A stretch of DNA of 64,000 nucleotides, taken from contig MU858057.1 in the NCBI GenBank assembly GCA_033297075.1, positions 186,001-250,000 on the forward strand. The letters are read 5' to 3'. Shown here piece after piece: positions 21,848-34,699 of the stretch (position 1 is its first letter; each line of letters begins with the position of its first letter). The notes below the pieces were generated by a model. The model worked only from the letters and a program-made list of their open reading frames with translations, had not been told where the DNA came from and did no database searches. Source of the stretch: Rhypophila decipiens (taxonomy: Eukaryota > Ascomycota > Sordariomycetes > Sordariales > Naviculisporaceae). The position numbers and the translations under genes were made by a program.

Positions 21848-24800
21848 CCTCTGTACCATATATAGAAGGGTCCCGGGACTGGGCAAGCTGCTGTCAAGCA
21901 GTAGCTCGCCAATCACCGACATGTTTTTGTTGTTATCTTGATACCGCCAATCCAGTTCCAGCCTCACCTCTCGGTAACGACATGCGCGCGAATGGATTGG
22001 GCCCTTGGCGTTTTGACCTTTGCAATTCGGGTTATTTCACTTCAACTTTTTCTTTTCTTTTAACGAAGCGTATAACGTTACAGCTTTTCGCTTTATTTAT
22101 ATCCATTTCACTTTTAGCACAAAATGGGATGGTCGGTTACAATCTATTATTTTTATAATGCGGCGTTTTGGGGAGGGGTGTTCAAACAACACTGGTATGG
22201 GACTTGGTACTGTTACCGGGGCGAGTGATGGGTAAAAGCTCACTCTGTGGGACGGGAAGACTTTTTGTGATTTGGTAAAAAGCCAGACCTGGGTCGGTTG
22301 ATCGGGCTTGTGTGTTGATATGATGGGATTTGGTTTCTTTTCTACTTTGTCAATTTCCCACTTGTTATAATGAAAGGTTGTTCAATCCTCTCTCACTACA
22401 ACTTTGTGGAAGACCATCCGGGGTGATGGTGGACTGGAAGGGGATTGCATATTGGCTCTCACGCATGATGGATCTGCCAATTTGTTTGTGTGTATATCTG
22501 AATCTTGTCTTTTTGTTTTTGCGGGGGGGGGACTTGATCGACCAGTCATTATCATCAGATGGTTCTTCTGACGTATGTCGTTTCCTATTCTCCTTTCTGT
22601 TCAAATTATTATTCCCCCTTGGGTGATCTCCCATTCTGTTTGGGTTCTTTTCTCGATTGAGTTCATGTCGTTTCTTTTTGTCTGACAGAGAAGGGTTCAA
22701 ACTACCTACTAGTTGGCCTCTAGATGAATGGCTTCGGAATGGAAATCCAAAATATTTTCCGATTAAACCACAATGACATGGAATGCAATGCGCAAATCAC
22801 ACGCTTATTATCTAGACGGGAAGTAACTAGTGAATGGGGACGAACATGGCCGGTTGGATTGGGCGTTGAGGTTGGTCCCGCCTTCCTCGTAGACTTGGTA
22901 TCGACCTCGATCAGCAGCGACACAGCGAGGATCTGAATATAGCGCTGAGCTATAGGTAGTAGAATGGCGAGGCCAAAGTATACATACACCTTGACCCATC
23001 CAGCTAGCTAGTGATGTACTTCATTGGGGCAGCATTCGTCGAGGCGGAATTTGCTGCCCAAGGTGCTGGGAGGTGAATAGTACTGGATTGAATGGCGGCA
23101 AGGGAAGGGCAATTTCGAGATGTACATATATTTATGCCCATTTTGTGTGCATACATACCATAATCCTGCAATTAGAACTACGGATAGAATGACAGAGTTC
23201 GTCCGATTTTGCTTGACAGAATTGTTGTGCATGAAGCCAACAATGATCATCCCACCTACCACGTGCGACGGTAAGTTACCTAGTCTGTTCTTATTTTTTG
23301 ACAATGGGCCTTGTTCAGGTGTTCAGGTTTTCTCATCCGACACCTACCCTACTTGTTTAATTATGATGAGATGATGTATGTATGTATGTATGCATCTTGA
23401 TGTTGGTTGTTGAGATCAAACCAACCAACCTGTCCAGAGCTAGATGCGCGCGCTGTTTTTATATTTGTGGGAGAATGGGCCAGGTGCTCGCTCCAAGCAG
23501 AATACATACCTAGGTACTGGTAATTGGGATATTCAGGGTTAACTTGGGTAGGTAACTAACTACTAGGAGGTTTGTATTTAACCATGCAACTCCTCACCTG
23601 ACACTATGTAACCTGTAGGGTTCTCTGTACCCGTGGTCATGTTGAACACACTCCCGTCCGTCGGAGGAGTAATGTGGGAAAGTCCGTCCAAACAGCAAGC
23701 AAGCATACTTGTAGTATGTAGTGTATGTACCGGATCCGTACTCATCACTGCGTACATATACCGGGTAAGCAAGCACAGACAGGTACTTTAGCATGATGCC
23801 CTTTGAGAACAAGACGGTGTAAGTTTGTATTTGCCCCTCCAACCAGGTCATGATATATCATTTGGTTTATGGAACCACGGGGAGTTCATGTGAAACTGTC
23901 CTGGGGGGCTGGAATTAGGTCAATGAGATTATTATCACTCCATATATTATGCCTAGTATCCGTATCCTGCCATCTCTCCTAGATAAAGGTAGACAGACTC
24001 CCCTCTCTCCCTTTTGAATCTACGAGCCCAGGGGCTTTGTAGCTCGTGCCAGGCCACAGTCGACCTAAAACTTGGACTGGATGAACCTGGGGGGCATCAA
24101 CGCCACAATCCCAAGTCCAAGATGCCGGGCTGTGTATGTATGTATGTATGTATGTCTGGGTAGCTGTTTGTCTCACTACAGCATTAGACAGCTCTCGTCT
24201 CGTCTCGGCCCGTTCGGTTGTCTTACCGGAATATATTACTACCATCCAGGAAAAATACAAGCCACAGACCGGTGATTCCAACCTCCGGGCCCCGATCACA
24301 CTCATATCGAAACCAACGAGTGTTTATTTTCCATCAGGTGACAGACGGCCAGATATACTAGACCATTACCTACTGTAGGTAAACGAGGTGCAAAAAACGT
24401 CCAACTTTGTTGAGATAACCTCGCTGGGCAGTAATTACTCCCGTGGTATATTAAGTGACGCACGTGAAGACTAGGTATCGGTTGATACAGCCTCCCCCAA
24501 AATAAAATGAAAAAGTATCATCGCCTCCGATGGCCAAATTCCAACAGCTTTTAGTTCCCTCAATCAGCAAGGCCTGTAACATGCAACAGGGCCTACTTGC
24601 CCAAACATAGTGAGGCCCGTCTAAATTCGATGCCAAACGAACCAGCAAGACTATAGCCGTCACCATATCAATGAGACCAAGCCGCCGCTATATAAGTAGA
24701 GGCCATGATTCCAACCTCAGTACCAATACTCCCTGCTCATTCCAATACCTTATCCTTCAAACACAACTAGAAACCATCCACAAAATGTAAGCCCAACACC

Positions 24801-24976
24801 CAACACCCATGCTGTCCATATCATGACTCATTTTCATTATATCCTTCATGCACATCGCATCATAATATCTCGCCCCATCATCAATTCAATCCACACTCAA
24901 ACAGGCGAAACAAGACAAACAGATCAACCAAGTGCAGACACCAGCACAAGCACCAAGAAAATCAAGGCTCACAATC
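21848..24976. other. AT-richer convergent intergenic region
   Basis: This 3.1-kb spacer lies between the 3' ends of SET3 and the Zn2Cys6 gene. It is more AT-rich than its flanks. It holds two TATG microsatellites (23374-23392, 24134-24155), CCTAGGTA-type motifs around 23510-23565, and an isolated TATA-like block at 24689-24695 followed by an ATG that overlaps a GTAAGC donor (24785-24792). No complete gene is recognisable; a decayed element or lost gene is possible. Confidence 0.5.
24134..24155. repeat. TATG microsatellite
   Basis: Five tandem TATG/GTAT units. A similar four-unit run is at 23374-23392. Both lie in non-coding sequence. Confidence 0.8.
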
Positions 24977-27760
24977 CTATTGCGTCCCCATCCCCTGATG
25001 CCCATGCGCGTGTGCATGTGCGTGTGCGTGTGAATGCGGCTGCTGCGCGCCCGGCCCCTGCTGGGCATATATATTCGGGTTGAACCCCCCAAACGAGCTA
25101 TACTGGACCAGATAATTCCAGTCCATATGTCCAAAATCGACATCACTCATGGACGAACTCCCATAGATATTATTCGTCGTCCCGTCAAATCCTGTAAACA
25201 TCATGGGGTCGTCCATGCCCACGCTGCTACTCGCCGATGTGTTACTCATTGGCGTATCCTGCTGCATCTGGGTTTTACCAGGCGTGGGGCTGTACATGGG
25301 CGTTGGGCCTGGTGGGCCACTCGCGCCGACCATGTTGCCGGCTTGTGCTTGGGGGGTGGAATCAGCTATCTGCTGTGGAGGAGCTGTGTTGCCGATAGGA
25401 GGACCTGCCGCCCGACTGTTGGTCGACGGTCCAGGTGCAGTAGACCGCTTCATCTTGTGTGCCGACCTCAGCATGGCAATCATCTTTGGCGTCTCCACAG
25501 CGCGGCCCAGCTGTGCTTCGGCCGCCTCGCGCGCATCCCAGGCCTTGACAAGGAACCCACCAAATGCTATGTGTAGCGGTGTTCGCATGTTTCGCATCAT
25601 GCCCCGACGCTCGTGGTTCAGAATCATGGCGTTCCAGGCGCGCTCGCATAGGTCGCTCGTCCCGCGCATCCGCAGCTCCGACACCAAAAAGATGTATGCT
25701 GGGAACGGAAAGTGCTGGTATGTGTACCAGCGGAAGCCCTGGAGTGTCTCGCCGGCCTGGATCTCGTTGTCGAGTTCCACCGTCCGTATGGCTTCCATAA
25801 AGAGCCCATCGCGCTCGTGCTGGTCCAGAGTGTCACTAGAAACTCCACGACACAGAAAGTCGATGACTCGCAACTTGCAGAGGGCTTGGCGCGTTACCAA
25901 GAGTGCGAAGAGGTGAAGGGGGATCTTGGGGTCGCATTTGCTGAGGTAACAAGCCTCCATGTAGGCGCAAAAAGATTCCAAGTCCCTGGGCAGGTTGTGA
26001 TTGGCCACGTGTGTGACGACGTCGGGCGAAGACGGCGATGGGCTGTACTGCACCTTGGTGTTGATCGGCCGGCCGCCTGGAGTCGTCGCAAAAGGCCGTG
26101 TGCTGCCCCCGGGGGCCGCAGCTACCGTGAGCTCCATACGCACGAGGCTGAACAGCATCTCGGTCGGACCATGTACAGGGGTCGGCGGGTCTTTTGCGAA
26201 CTGGTTCAGATCGCTATCGTTGACATTGAGGGGAAATCGGCAGTCGCCTCCAGACGTGGACAATGCTGTTATCGAAGAGCCCGTAATTTCGGCGACGCGC
26301 TTGTCGAGGATGACAATCTGCCACCACAGCCTCCGACGCTGCTCAACCTCGAAAGGGGGGAGACCGAATTGGGCTCCATCCCGATGAATACCCAGTCTAG
26401 TCGCGATTCTAACTGCTATTCCTATTAGACAGAAAAGAGCTCGCGGGTCGACATAGGGCCGAATGCAGAGCTGAACCATGTCAGCGGAAGTCTTTGTTTG
26501 GGTCTGAGGATGGGTCTGAGGAAGCGTACCAGGTACAGAAGCAAAGCCTGAAGCACCATCAAGTCGGTGCATCGCATGAAGCCGGCATTGACGAGTGCTT
26601 GTTGGGTGGCATTGTGATACTTGTTCAAGAGCACATTCCTGTCTTCAGAGAATGTGCTGTGGACCTCGGCCTCGGTCAGGGAAGTGACTGCGGAAAAGTA
26701 AATGGCAAACATCAAACATTCCAGGCCCTTAGCAATCTTGTTTGTGTTGGCGCCGTTCATGACAATTTCCTTCTGCAACGTTGGTATATGAGTGATTTTC
26801 AGGAGCGGGTTGACGTTGCCGATATATATCTGCCACAGCTGGATTATTTGGATGGCTGATGGGTGTGCGTTCGAGACACTTGCGGGAGCGCCGCCGACGA
26901 CGAAGGGAAAGCCGTCCGAGTTGTCAAATATGGCATCGAAGGCATGATGCACTGTCGGGCCTTCATACTCCTCGTCCGAGGAGTCATTAAACATGTCGTC
27001 ATCCATGGCCCGATTCTATGGCCAGTGTCAGATTGCAGGCAAATAACGGAGTGCAGAACCAAGGGTCCTCGATCCAAAGACATGATGCATGGCATTGTAC
27101 GAGAAGATAATGGATGGCGGGAAAACTAGGAAAAGCCAGCAGGCTCGAAGCGGCTGGAACAACTTACCTCCTTGTAGTAGGGGAACCACTTGTGTCTATT
27201 AAGCATGTACGAACGGTCAGCTGAAACTGAGAATGATTGACGGGCGGCTTGGGATGGACGAGTTGGACGTCGGGTTCACGGGAGAAAGAAACCTACTTCT
27301 CATGGACCGAGCCGCCTGGCGAAACATGGTCGGCAGCACTCGACGGCGACGTCTTTAGGCCGCTGAGGTCTTGCTCCAAGTCGGCAACATCGTCACCGTG
27401 GTCGCCGGGCCTGAGGTCGTGTGCGATTGGGTCAAAGTTGACTCCGGCCTGGGACAGGAGAGCCTCATACTTCTTGAGGCGGTCGATGAGGTCCCGCTCA
27501 TGGGGCTTCTTCTTCCGCCGGCGAGGGGGCTGCGGAGGAACAACGCGGCACTCGACGTTGGCCTTGACGCAGTTGGCGCAGGGCTTCTGCTTGTCGCAAC
27601 GCACCTTTCGCTGCTGACATAGGACGCATGAGTGGCCCCGGGTCAGCTTCATCACCAGTTGCTCAGGGGCGGGCAACCTCTCCTGCGACGGGGCCGGAGG
27701 CTGCTGCTGGTGATGCTGCTGCTGCTGCTGCTGCTGCTCAGGGGGTTGCTCGGAAGCCAT
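24977..27760 (-). CDS. Zn2Cys6 fungal-type transcription factor, four exons, 823 aa
   Basis: Exons are 27760-27297, 27195-27168 (28-nt microexon), 27015-26530 and 26470-24977; all joins keep frame. A Gln-rich start (Q9-20) is followed by a canonical binuclear cluster with Cys45, 48, 55, 61, 64 and 71 (CX2CX6CX5CX2CX6C), a basic linker (PRRRKKKPHE) and a short coiled coil (RDLIDRLKKYEALLSQAG). The middle (about 235-500) is the fungal-specific regulatory domain: PLLKITHIPTLQ, then AVRIATRLGIHRDG and EVEQRRRLWWQIVILDKR. The tail is Pro/Gln/Ser-rich and ends in a His/Ala repeat (HSHAHAHAHAHGH). It is a nuclear DNA-binding regulator of unknown target, probably recognising CGG half-sites. The divergent neighbour is an MFS transporter 3.5 kb away, a candidate target by position only. 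Confidence 0.88.
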
Positions 27761-30700
27761 GGTAAATATGTAAGCTAATTATGTATATGTAGCGTAGGCA
27801 GTATACTGAGACGTTGAAACCCAACCGGGGACCTGGGTTGACCGCTCGGGTCCGAAGTGAGGCGGCAAAGCTCACGACCTGGACCTGGGCAAATGGGGCT
27901 GGAAGACTGCCAGCCGACACTGGCAGCTGCGGGGGGCTTGATTAGACGCGCTGCCGAAGCGTAACAAGAGCCGCAAAGAGCCAGGGCAGAGATTTGACGG
28001 GCCGTAGTAGCAACAGTCAGTATGAGATGGGCCCGTGTGGGTACCGTGCTATGTAGATCTGATCTACGTCAAGGCTAGACGATATAGGTATTACCGACAG
28101 CAGTGGTAGTAGAAGACGCACGGGGGATGCAACGGGGTACGAGGCTAAACTCGAGACACCTCGATACCAAGTAACATGGCAGAACAGGGAAGCCAAGTGT
28201 CAGGGTAGAGCAGGACCAGGACCAGGACCAGGAACAACCAAGTATTGGGACATGCGTCGTGTACTCGGTACGCGGTAGAAGACGGAGGTTTGCCGTGTTG
28301 GCTGGTCTGCTTTGTGAGGTTGATGCCGGGTCGGTGGTAGTATGTAGAGAGAGGGGTCCAGAGGTTGCTATCCAATCCTGCCAAGCTGCGAGTATGGATT
28401 ATCAGAAACAGGCCGGGCCGGGCCACGCTGGTCCATCGAAAAGCCAATTTAGACGATGTACATACAGCGAGCGGTACAGATATGGGTGATAATGCACAGC
28501 TGCCTTCGCCTACTGCACAAGGAGACGTCGGAAACCCGGCGACGAGCTGCGCCGATGGCCGTTTGGCTTCCCTTGTCTGCTCTTTTAGATTGATGTCATC
28601 CGGGGGCGGGTGAGACCGTTGATAGCTACCTGCTGGGAGTTCAACAAGTATAAACCGTTAGCGGTTGAACTGGGCCGGGCGAGGGCGTTGATGACCACGA
28701 GGCGTGGCTGTAAATTGAGTTTAACTTGTAACAAGCTCGGGAGTCAATCAGTCAGTCAGTCAGCACGTCACTTCATCAGCGCCAGTCCATCAATCAATCC
28801 GCATCCGCATGAGGCACCAGCGGCGATCGGGATGCGATGCGCGATGATGTTTTCGATATGATGCGGGTCTCAGAGATAGGTCGGTCTTTTGTGTCAATGA
28901 CAATATTGGCCCTATAAAGGAAGGGGTGGATGGCTGGGCGGGAGAGAGCGGGCGCTGAAGGAGTAGGAATGACAGATTGACGGGGGCGACACAAAGACAG
29001 GCGCAGGACGTGCGAAACTGCTAGAGGGAAATTGAAGGTGAGGAGATGACGGTGAAAAGGAGTTGCAGGGGAATCTGGAAAGAGCACTCAAAGGATTTGA
29101 CTCTTGGAAATCCAAGCCCTTGACTGGATTAAAGAGTCGCAGAGACGTAGACCTTGTATGGAATACCCATTTACCAACAGACCCAGGTACGGATACCTGC
29201 AAGCTTTGCTCCCCTCTTGCCCTCTCGACAAATGGCAATCACGAGATGGGCCCTAGCAAGTCGCAGCCCTCCCCAAAAGGCAAGCGCAACACTGCGAACA
29301 GGGCCACGATGGCAGGGGGACGAGAGAGGGGAACACTCATCTTGCCCGCCTTCCCAAACTGCTTTGTCAAGTGACAAGCCCGAGAGCTGGGCGCGGGTAT
29401 GAGTGACAGGCTGCGTGCGTGGAGTGTGTACGGAGTACCCCGTACTGTACGATGATTCCAAAATGGTTGGTCCTTCCATTCATTGCTGAAAACCTCCGCC
29501 CTCCACAAGGCTCTGACAACTGCCTTTTAGAGAGCGAACACTCTGTGTGTGCAACATTCTCGCTCGCCAATTTTCTCTATTGGAGGTGAGGAAAGAGAAA
29601 GGACAGGAAAGCAAAAGGTTGTGCTTGGCCACGGTCGAATCGGAGAACCGCAAAACCAGTATGTGCGGGAAAAGCTCGTCCAGTCTTTTCATCTTCTCTT
29701 GAGAAGAACTGCACTCTTCTTGCGGTTACTCTGGGAGCGCTTCTTGTGCGCCTTTTGAGTGTCGAGATGGCTCGGGACCGAAAGCCGCCGACTGCTCCCC
29801 GAGATGCCCAGGTCGCCCAATTGATGGATCGCCCAAAAACCGCCATGAAAATACTCCACCATGCCAGCACTAGTCCGTAACGGGATGATGGCCAACGGTC
29901 CACTGCGCTTACAATAAATAGGGAAATCGTCTTGAGCTCACTGCGGGTCTGTGCTGATTTTCTTGTGCAAAAGCCCAAGGACCCTCTTCTCCCGAACTTG
30001 GACTTGGCTTCTAGGCTTAGTGGGCCCTCGGCATGTTAGCGTGGCGGGAGGGTAAGCGGCGTTGCAGGGGCCAGCCAACGGATCCGATGGGGAAACTCCA
30101 CCGCTCCATTGAGAAAGCATCAGGGCATCTCACAATATAACGACAGGTGAATCGACAAAGTCCGACGCACCCAAATCTGATCTGGCGGCCCGGATAGATT
30201 GGATTACCCATTTCTATATACAGCCATGCACCGTCCCTGGGCTATGACTGGCGAGTTTGGGTCCTCTGGGAGCCAGCCTCAGACCGGCACGGCACTGGTT
30301 AGACACCGTTCGCCGGTTTTTTCCTCTTGCCGTCTGGTGCTTTTTTCCCGTCCTGCTAGGCTGCTGCTAACATGTCCGGACAACTGGTAAAGCCGTTTTA
30401 ACTCGTTAGCTCGAGCTTGCTGGGCTGGATCTCGCTTCCTTTATGTCACTCTCACATATAGCAGCATTGGGCCGGAACTTTGGAATGCTGAGCGCAGACG
30501 ATTATTTACCACTTTCGATTCAAAGTTCCGGTCCGGTTGATCAGTCGTTGAACCAGGGAGAAAGCGTGCTTGCCCCTGGGTCTCTGATCTATTTTCTCTT
30601 TATATTTTCTGATGTCCGACATCAGTCCCACAGTCTCAGTCTGAGTCCGCGGGTGTAGCTCCGGTCTTTCTATTACTTTTACCTCACGTCCCACCAGTCG

Positions 30701-31292
30701 GGAGCTGAGACCGACGTCTCTCTTTCTCTCGTTTGGTTGGGTTGAAGTTTTGCCAAAAATTGGACCGACACCTCCTGACACCTCCTGCCTTGGTTCTGGT
30801 TCACCGGTGCTGTGGTGCTGTGGTCCCTATTCCTGGTTCGTTCCCGCGATAACTGATAATCTCTGTCTTGAGATTCTTGACCAACTCCAGTCTCGGTCAA
30901 CCAGCGTCCAGACGACAGGCCTGGGTCTTGGGAGGGGCAGCAGTGTTGTTTGGCCTTCTTTAATCGTCCGTCGTCCCCATTGCTCGTGTGCAAACTGGAA
31001 CCCAGATTGGGTCGCCTTCCATCCCATCCTCAGTCCGGACCCGAACCACCTGGCCGAATCTGCAGACGCAACATTTGGACCTGAACACTGAGCATTGAAC
31101 ACCGCCAAGCCCTGACTCCTATTCAACCAAACCAGAGGTCAACAAACCTAAGCGAGAAGCTGTATACTGCTACTACTTAGCATTGCTACGAGTGTTCTTG
31201 AGCATTTCGGCACCTCGCTTCCAGGCTCGCTTGGCTGAGATTAACAACTTTCCTACTCGACGCCGAACCCGAAAACTTAGATTTGCTCAAGA
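27761..31292. other. Divergent intergenic region between the Zn2Cys6 factor and the MFS transporter
   Basis: This 3.5-kb spacer carries both promoters. Visible elements are a GGACCA repeat (28211-28233), a TCAG repeat (28748-28763) and TACGGAGTACCCCGTACTGTAC (29429-29450). The last 600 nt are pyrimidine-rich, like a leader for the transporter. No gene was found. Confidence 0.55.
28211..28233. repeat. GGACCA hexanucleotide repeat
   Basis: About four tandem copies in non-coding sequence upstream of the Zn2Cys6 gene. Confidence 0.75.
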
Positions 31293-33519
31293 ATGGCCGC
31301 CGCCGTGTCGCGGTCCACGACCTCGATGGGCAGTCGGCCGTCGGACCAGATCACCCGGGTCGAACTCTCGTCAGCTCCGGGCGAGGCCAACAATGACGTT
31401 GAGAAGCTCACGACCACACCCGGCGACGCCCCGTCTCGGCCTCAGGGTCCTCCGGAGAACGACCTGTTCCAGCCAAAGAGCGTCCGCTTCTGGCTCACCT
31501 TGGTGTGCAACTTTATGGCCTTGTTCCTCGTTGCCCTGGACCGTACCATCATTGCGACGGCCGTTCCGCGCATCTCGGACGAATTCCACAGCCTGGGAGA
31601 CATCGGCTGGTATGGCGCCGCCTACATGCTCACCACGGCCTGTGCCCAACTGGTCTACGGCCGCATCTACAAGTTCTACGACATGAAATGGTGCGTCCCT
31701 TTTTCTCATGTCACAGTCACATCCAGTCCCTCCCTCCCGTGATCCCGTTCCCGTCCGTCCCTAAAGGACTTGGGCACAGACACAAACACAACACGGGTCA
31801 TTTGCTGAAACAACCGTGACGCTTGCAGGGTCTTTTTGACGAGCGTGGTGGTCTTTGAGATCGGCTCGGCCATTTGCGGTGCGGCCCCAAGCTCCATCGT
31901 CTTCATCGTTGGCCGGGCCATTGCTGGCGCGGCATCTGCCGGCATCTTCTCGGGCTGCATGCTGATCATGATTCCCATGGTCCCGTTGCACAAGCGGCCC
32001 GCCTTCCAGAGCCTGTTTGGGCTCGTCTTCGGGGTCGCCTCGGTCATGGGCCCGCTCATCGGCGGCGGCTTCACCAACGGAGCGTCGTGGCGCTGGTGCT
32101 TCTACATCAACCTTCCCGTCGGCTTTGTCTCGTTTATCTTCATGTGCTTCTGCTGGAATCCTCCCAAGGAGCACCACCCGCCTGCCAACTTCAAGACCCA
32201 TGTTAGGCGCCTGGATCCCGTCGGCATGCTGTTCTTTATCCCCGGCACTGTCGCTCTCTTGCTCGCTCTCCAGTGGGCCGGATCAAAGTATGCCTGGGGC
32301 CACTGGATCATCGTCATGCTCTTCGGCATCTTTGCATCATGCACGATTGCCTTCGCTGCGTCTCAGATGCTGAAGCCAGATGTGGCCATGGTGCCTCCGC
32401 GCGTCATCACCCAGAGGAGCGTGGCTTTTGGGACCGCATTCACCTTTTTCTTGGCCGGCTCCATGCTGATGCTGGTGTACTACACGCCGATTTGGTGTAA
32501 GTCGGAGATTCTTCTCAAGCAAATAAATCTGGTGTGCTGATCAATTCTCTGCAGTTCAAACCGTCAAGCTGGTCGACCCGCTCAAATCCGGAATCTACAC
32601 CCTCCCGCTTGTGCTCAGCCTGGTCGTGTCGAGCATCGTTTCCGGCATTGGCACCACCAAGATCGGCTACTACGTCCCCTCCATGCTCCTCGCCCCAGCA
32701 ATCATGAGCATTGGCGAAGGACTCATGTCAACCTTTGACCGCGACACCCCAGCCTCGCACTGGATTGCCTTCCAATTTCTTTCCGGCTTCGGTCTCGGGT
32801 TCGGCATGCAGACATCCGGTCTCGCCATCCAGACGGTGCTGCCAAAGGAGGACGTCAGCGCGGGAATCGCCATCAACTTTTTCGTGCAACAGCTCGGCGG
32901 CGCCGTCTTTACCACGGTCGGACAGACCATCCTCAGCAACATGCTCGTCTCACGGCTCTCTGACATTCCGGGTGTGAGTGCGGACAAGATTGTCGGTGAG
33001 GGTGCTACCGACTTGGTCAAACTGCTCCCTGCCGAGTTCAAGGATCGTGCGATTGACGCCTACAATTATGCATGCACGCGCATCTTCCTCGCTGCCATGG
33101 GCCTAGCGTTTGCGTCTCTGCTCTGTGCGTTCGGCATGGAATGGAAGAGTATCAAAAAGGGACGACAAGGTCCTCCCGGGGGCGGCGGTCCACCTGGCAC
33201 AGGCGCAGGCGGTCCCCGTGGTCCACCTGCCGCCAATTCAAACGCCGCATCCGAACCAGCAGCCGAAATGACCGTTATGGCAGGCTCAAACACCCAAGAC
33301 CCAGTCCTCGAGGGCCGGAAACCAAGCACTCTAACAAAACCTTCTCCGGCCGGAGGCTCCTCGAGCAACAAGAGCAACCGATCCAGCCAGCACTCGAGCT
33401 ATCAGAATGGCGGCGCAATAAGAGGAAAGCCGTTTTTTGAAACAGAAGACATGGCGAGCTCCACCACGTCGAGCAGCCTGAAGGATGAGAAACGGGGCAG
33501 CCAGATCTCGAAGACCTAG
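31293..33519 (+). CDS. MFS drug:H+ antiporter, DHA2-type (14 TM), three exons, 676 aa
   Basis: Exons are 31293-31690, 31829-32496 and 32555-33519; the joins keep frame. A cytosolic N-terminus of about 65 residues precedes TM1 (FWLTLVCNFMALFLVALDRT). The conserved LDRTIIATAVPRI, GWYGAAYMLTTACAQLVYG and VGRAIAGAASAGIFSG segments follow, then antiporter motif C (ASVMGPLIGGGFTNGASWRW plus INLPVG). About 14 hydrophobic segments can be counted. The C-terminal tail of about 130 residues is Gly/Pro/Ser-rich and looks disordered. The family exports toxins, mycotoxins, amino acids or other small molecules at the plasma or vacuolar membrane; the substrate cannot be told from sequence. It lies divergent to a Zn2Cys6 regulator. 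No biosynthetic genes flank it. Confidence 0.92.
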
Positions 33520-34699
33520 TGGGCTCTCCGGGACAAGAGCAGCCACTACCGTAACCAAACCCAAAAACGTCAGGCGTCTGCTCCTCCTCCGGCTTCTCTT
33601 GTTAAAAAGTCTCCACTGATTACCCTGAATCATGTGGAGAGTGGCATTAGTCTCAGCTTTCTTTCGGCATCATCTCCGGCGGCGAAGGCGGCGTCGGGTG
33701 GCGTTTAGGTGTTTGCTTTTGGTTTGTTTAGCTACCTGGGAGTAGTAGTACGTCTGGATATATTGTATCCATCCATCTCTTCCTTTTTTTGATCCCGGGG
33801 TTTGGAGATGGGGCGTTTTGTACAGATATGGGCCGAACGAACGGCGATGTTGCTTAATTTCTTAATTTCTTCTATACGGACACTTTCTGAGTTGGAAAGA
33901 AGTGTTATTACACGGATTACTAGATACGACCATGGAGACAGACAGGTCACACCATCTAATTCGAGATGGCGAATTATCCACACGAACAACAAGCAAGCAA
34001 GCAAATATTTGGATCGGTATCAGCAAGCATCTAGCCCATCGGTTTTTGTTTATTTCCGAGGATAGGATAGGTTTCAGGAACCCATCTAGGAAATTGGAAC
34101 GATGCTTGTCATATTGTGTGGGATTAAAAGACCAGTCGAGTATACTTGGGCAAATGGATCAAATGTAATGAGGATCACGTCGAATTTTGGTCAAGCGGAT
34201 TGTTGTCTGGAAGGTTGGAAGATGACCTACAAGGGTTGTCTTGATCCTTTGATCCGCTAGGTAACCTTGCATACTAGATCTAGAATCTAGAACCAGATGG
34301 ATGGTATTGCTACGAGACTAGGAGACCAATGGCATTTTCATCCGCATAACGCATCACTTGTATGTGACTGTTCAGCCTGGTGATGGTGTCTAGTGAGCTG
34401 ATACTGCTGTGAACGTGACTCTCCGCCTATGTGAGGATTATTTTACATGACGGCGTCCATCTATCTGAGGTTTAGAAGATATATACAGACAGGCAAACTG
34501 ACACAGCCACACAGAAGCTTGATTAGTCGCCAGAGCAAGCAGAACAAGCAAACAAATATATACAAGTTTAAACCCCAAACAAAGAGGAATCGTGATTAAA
34601 ATACATCCAATCCTCCTTGGACAAGCTAGTTGTCCGGGATAATTATTTAACAGTTAAACATACCAGTCAAGACACCTCCCAAGGTATGGATATTCTTCA
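33520..34699. other. Convergent intergenic region
   Basis: It holds the 3' flanks of the MFS transporter and PEX12. A CAAG repeat is near 33988-34002, and overlapping CTAGA/AGATCT palindromes at 34274-34292. No gene seen. Confidence 0.5.

Noticed and set aside
24977..33519. Secondary-metabolite cluster suggested by a Zn2Cys6 factor next to an MFS exporter
   Set aside because: No PKS, NRPS, terpene or tailoring enzyme is in the window; neighbours are housekeeping genes.
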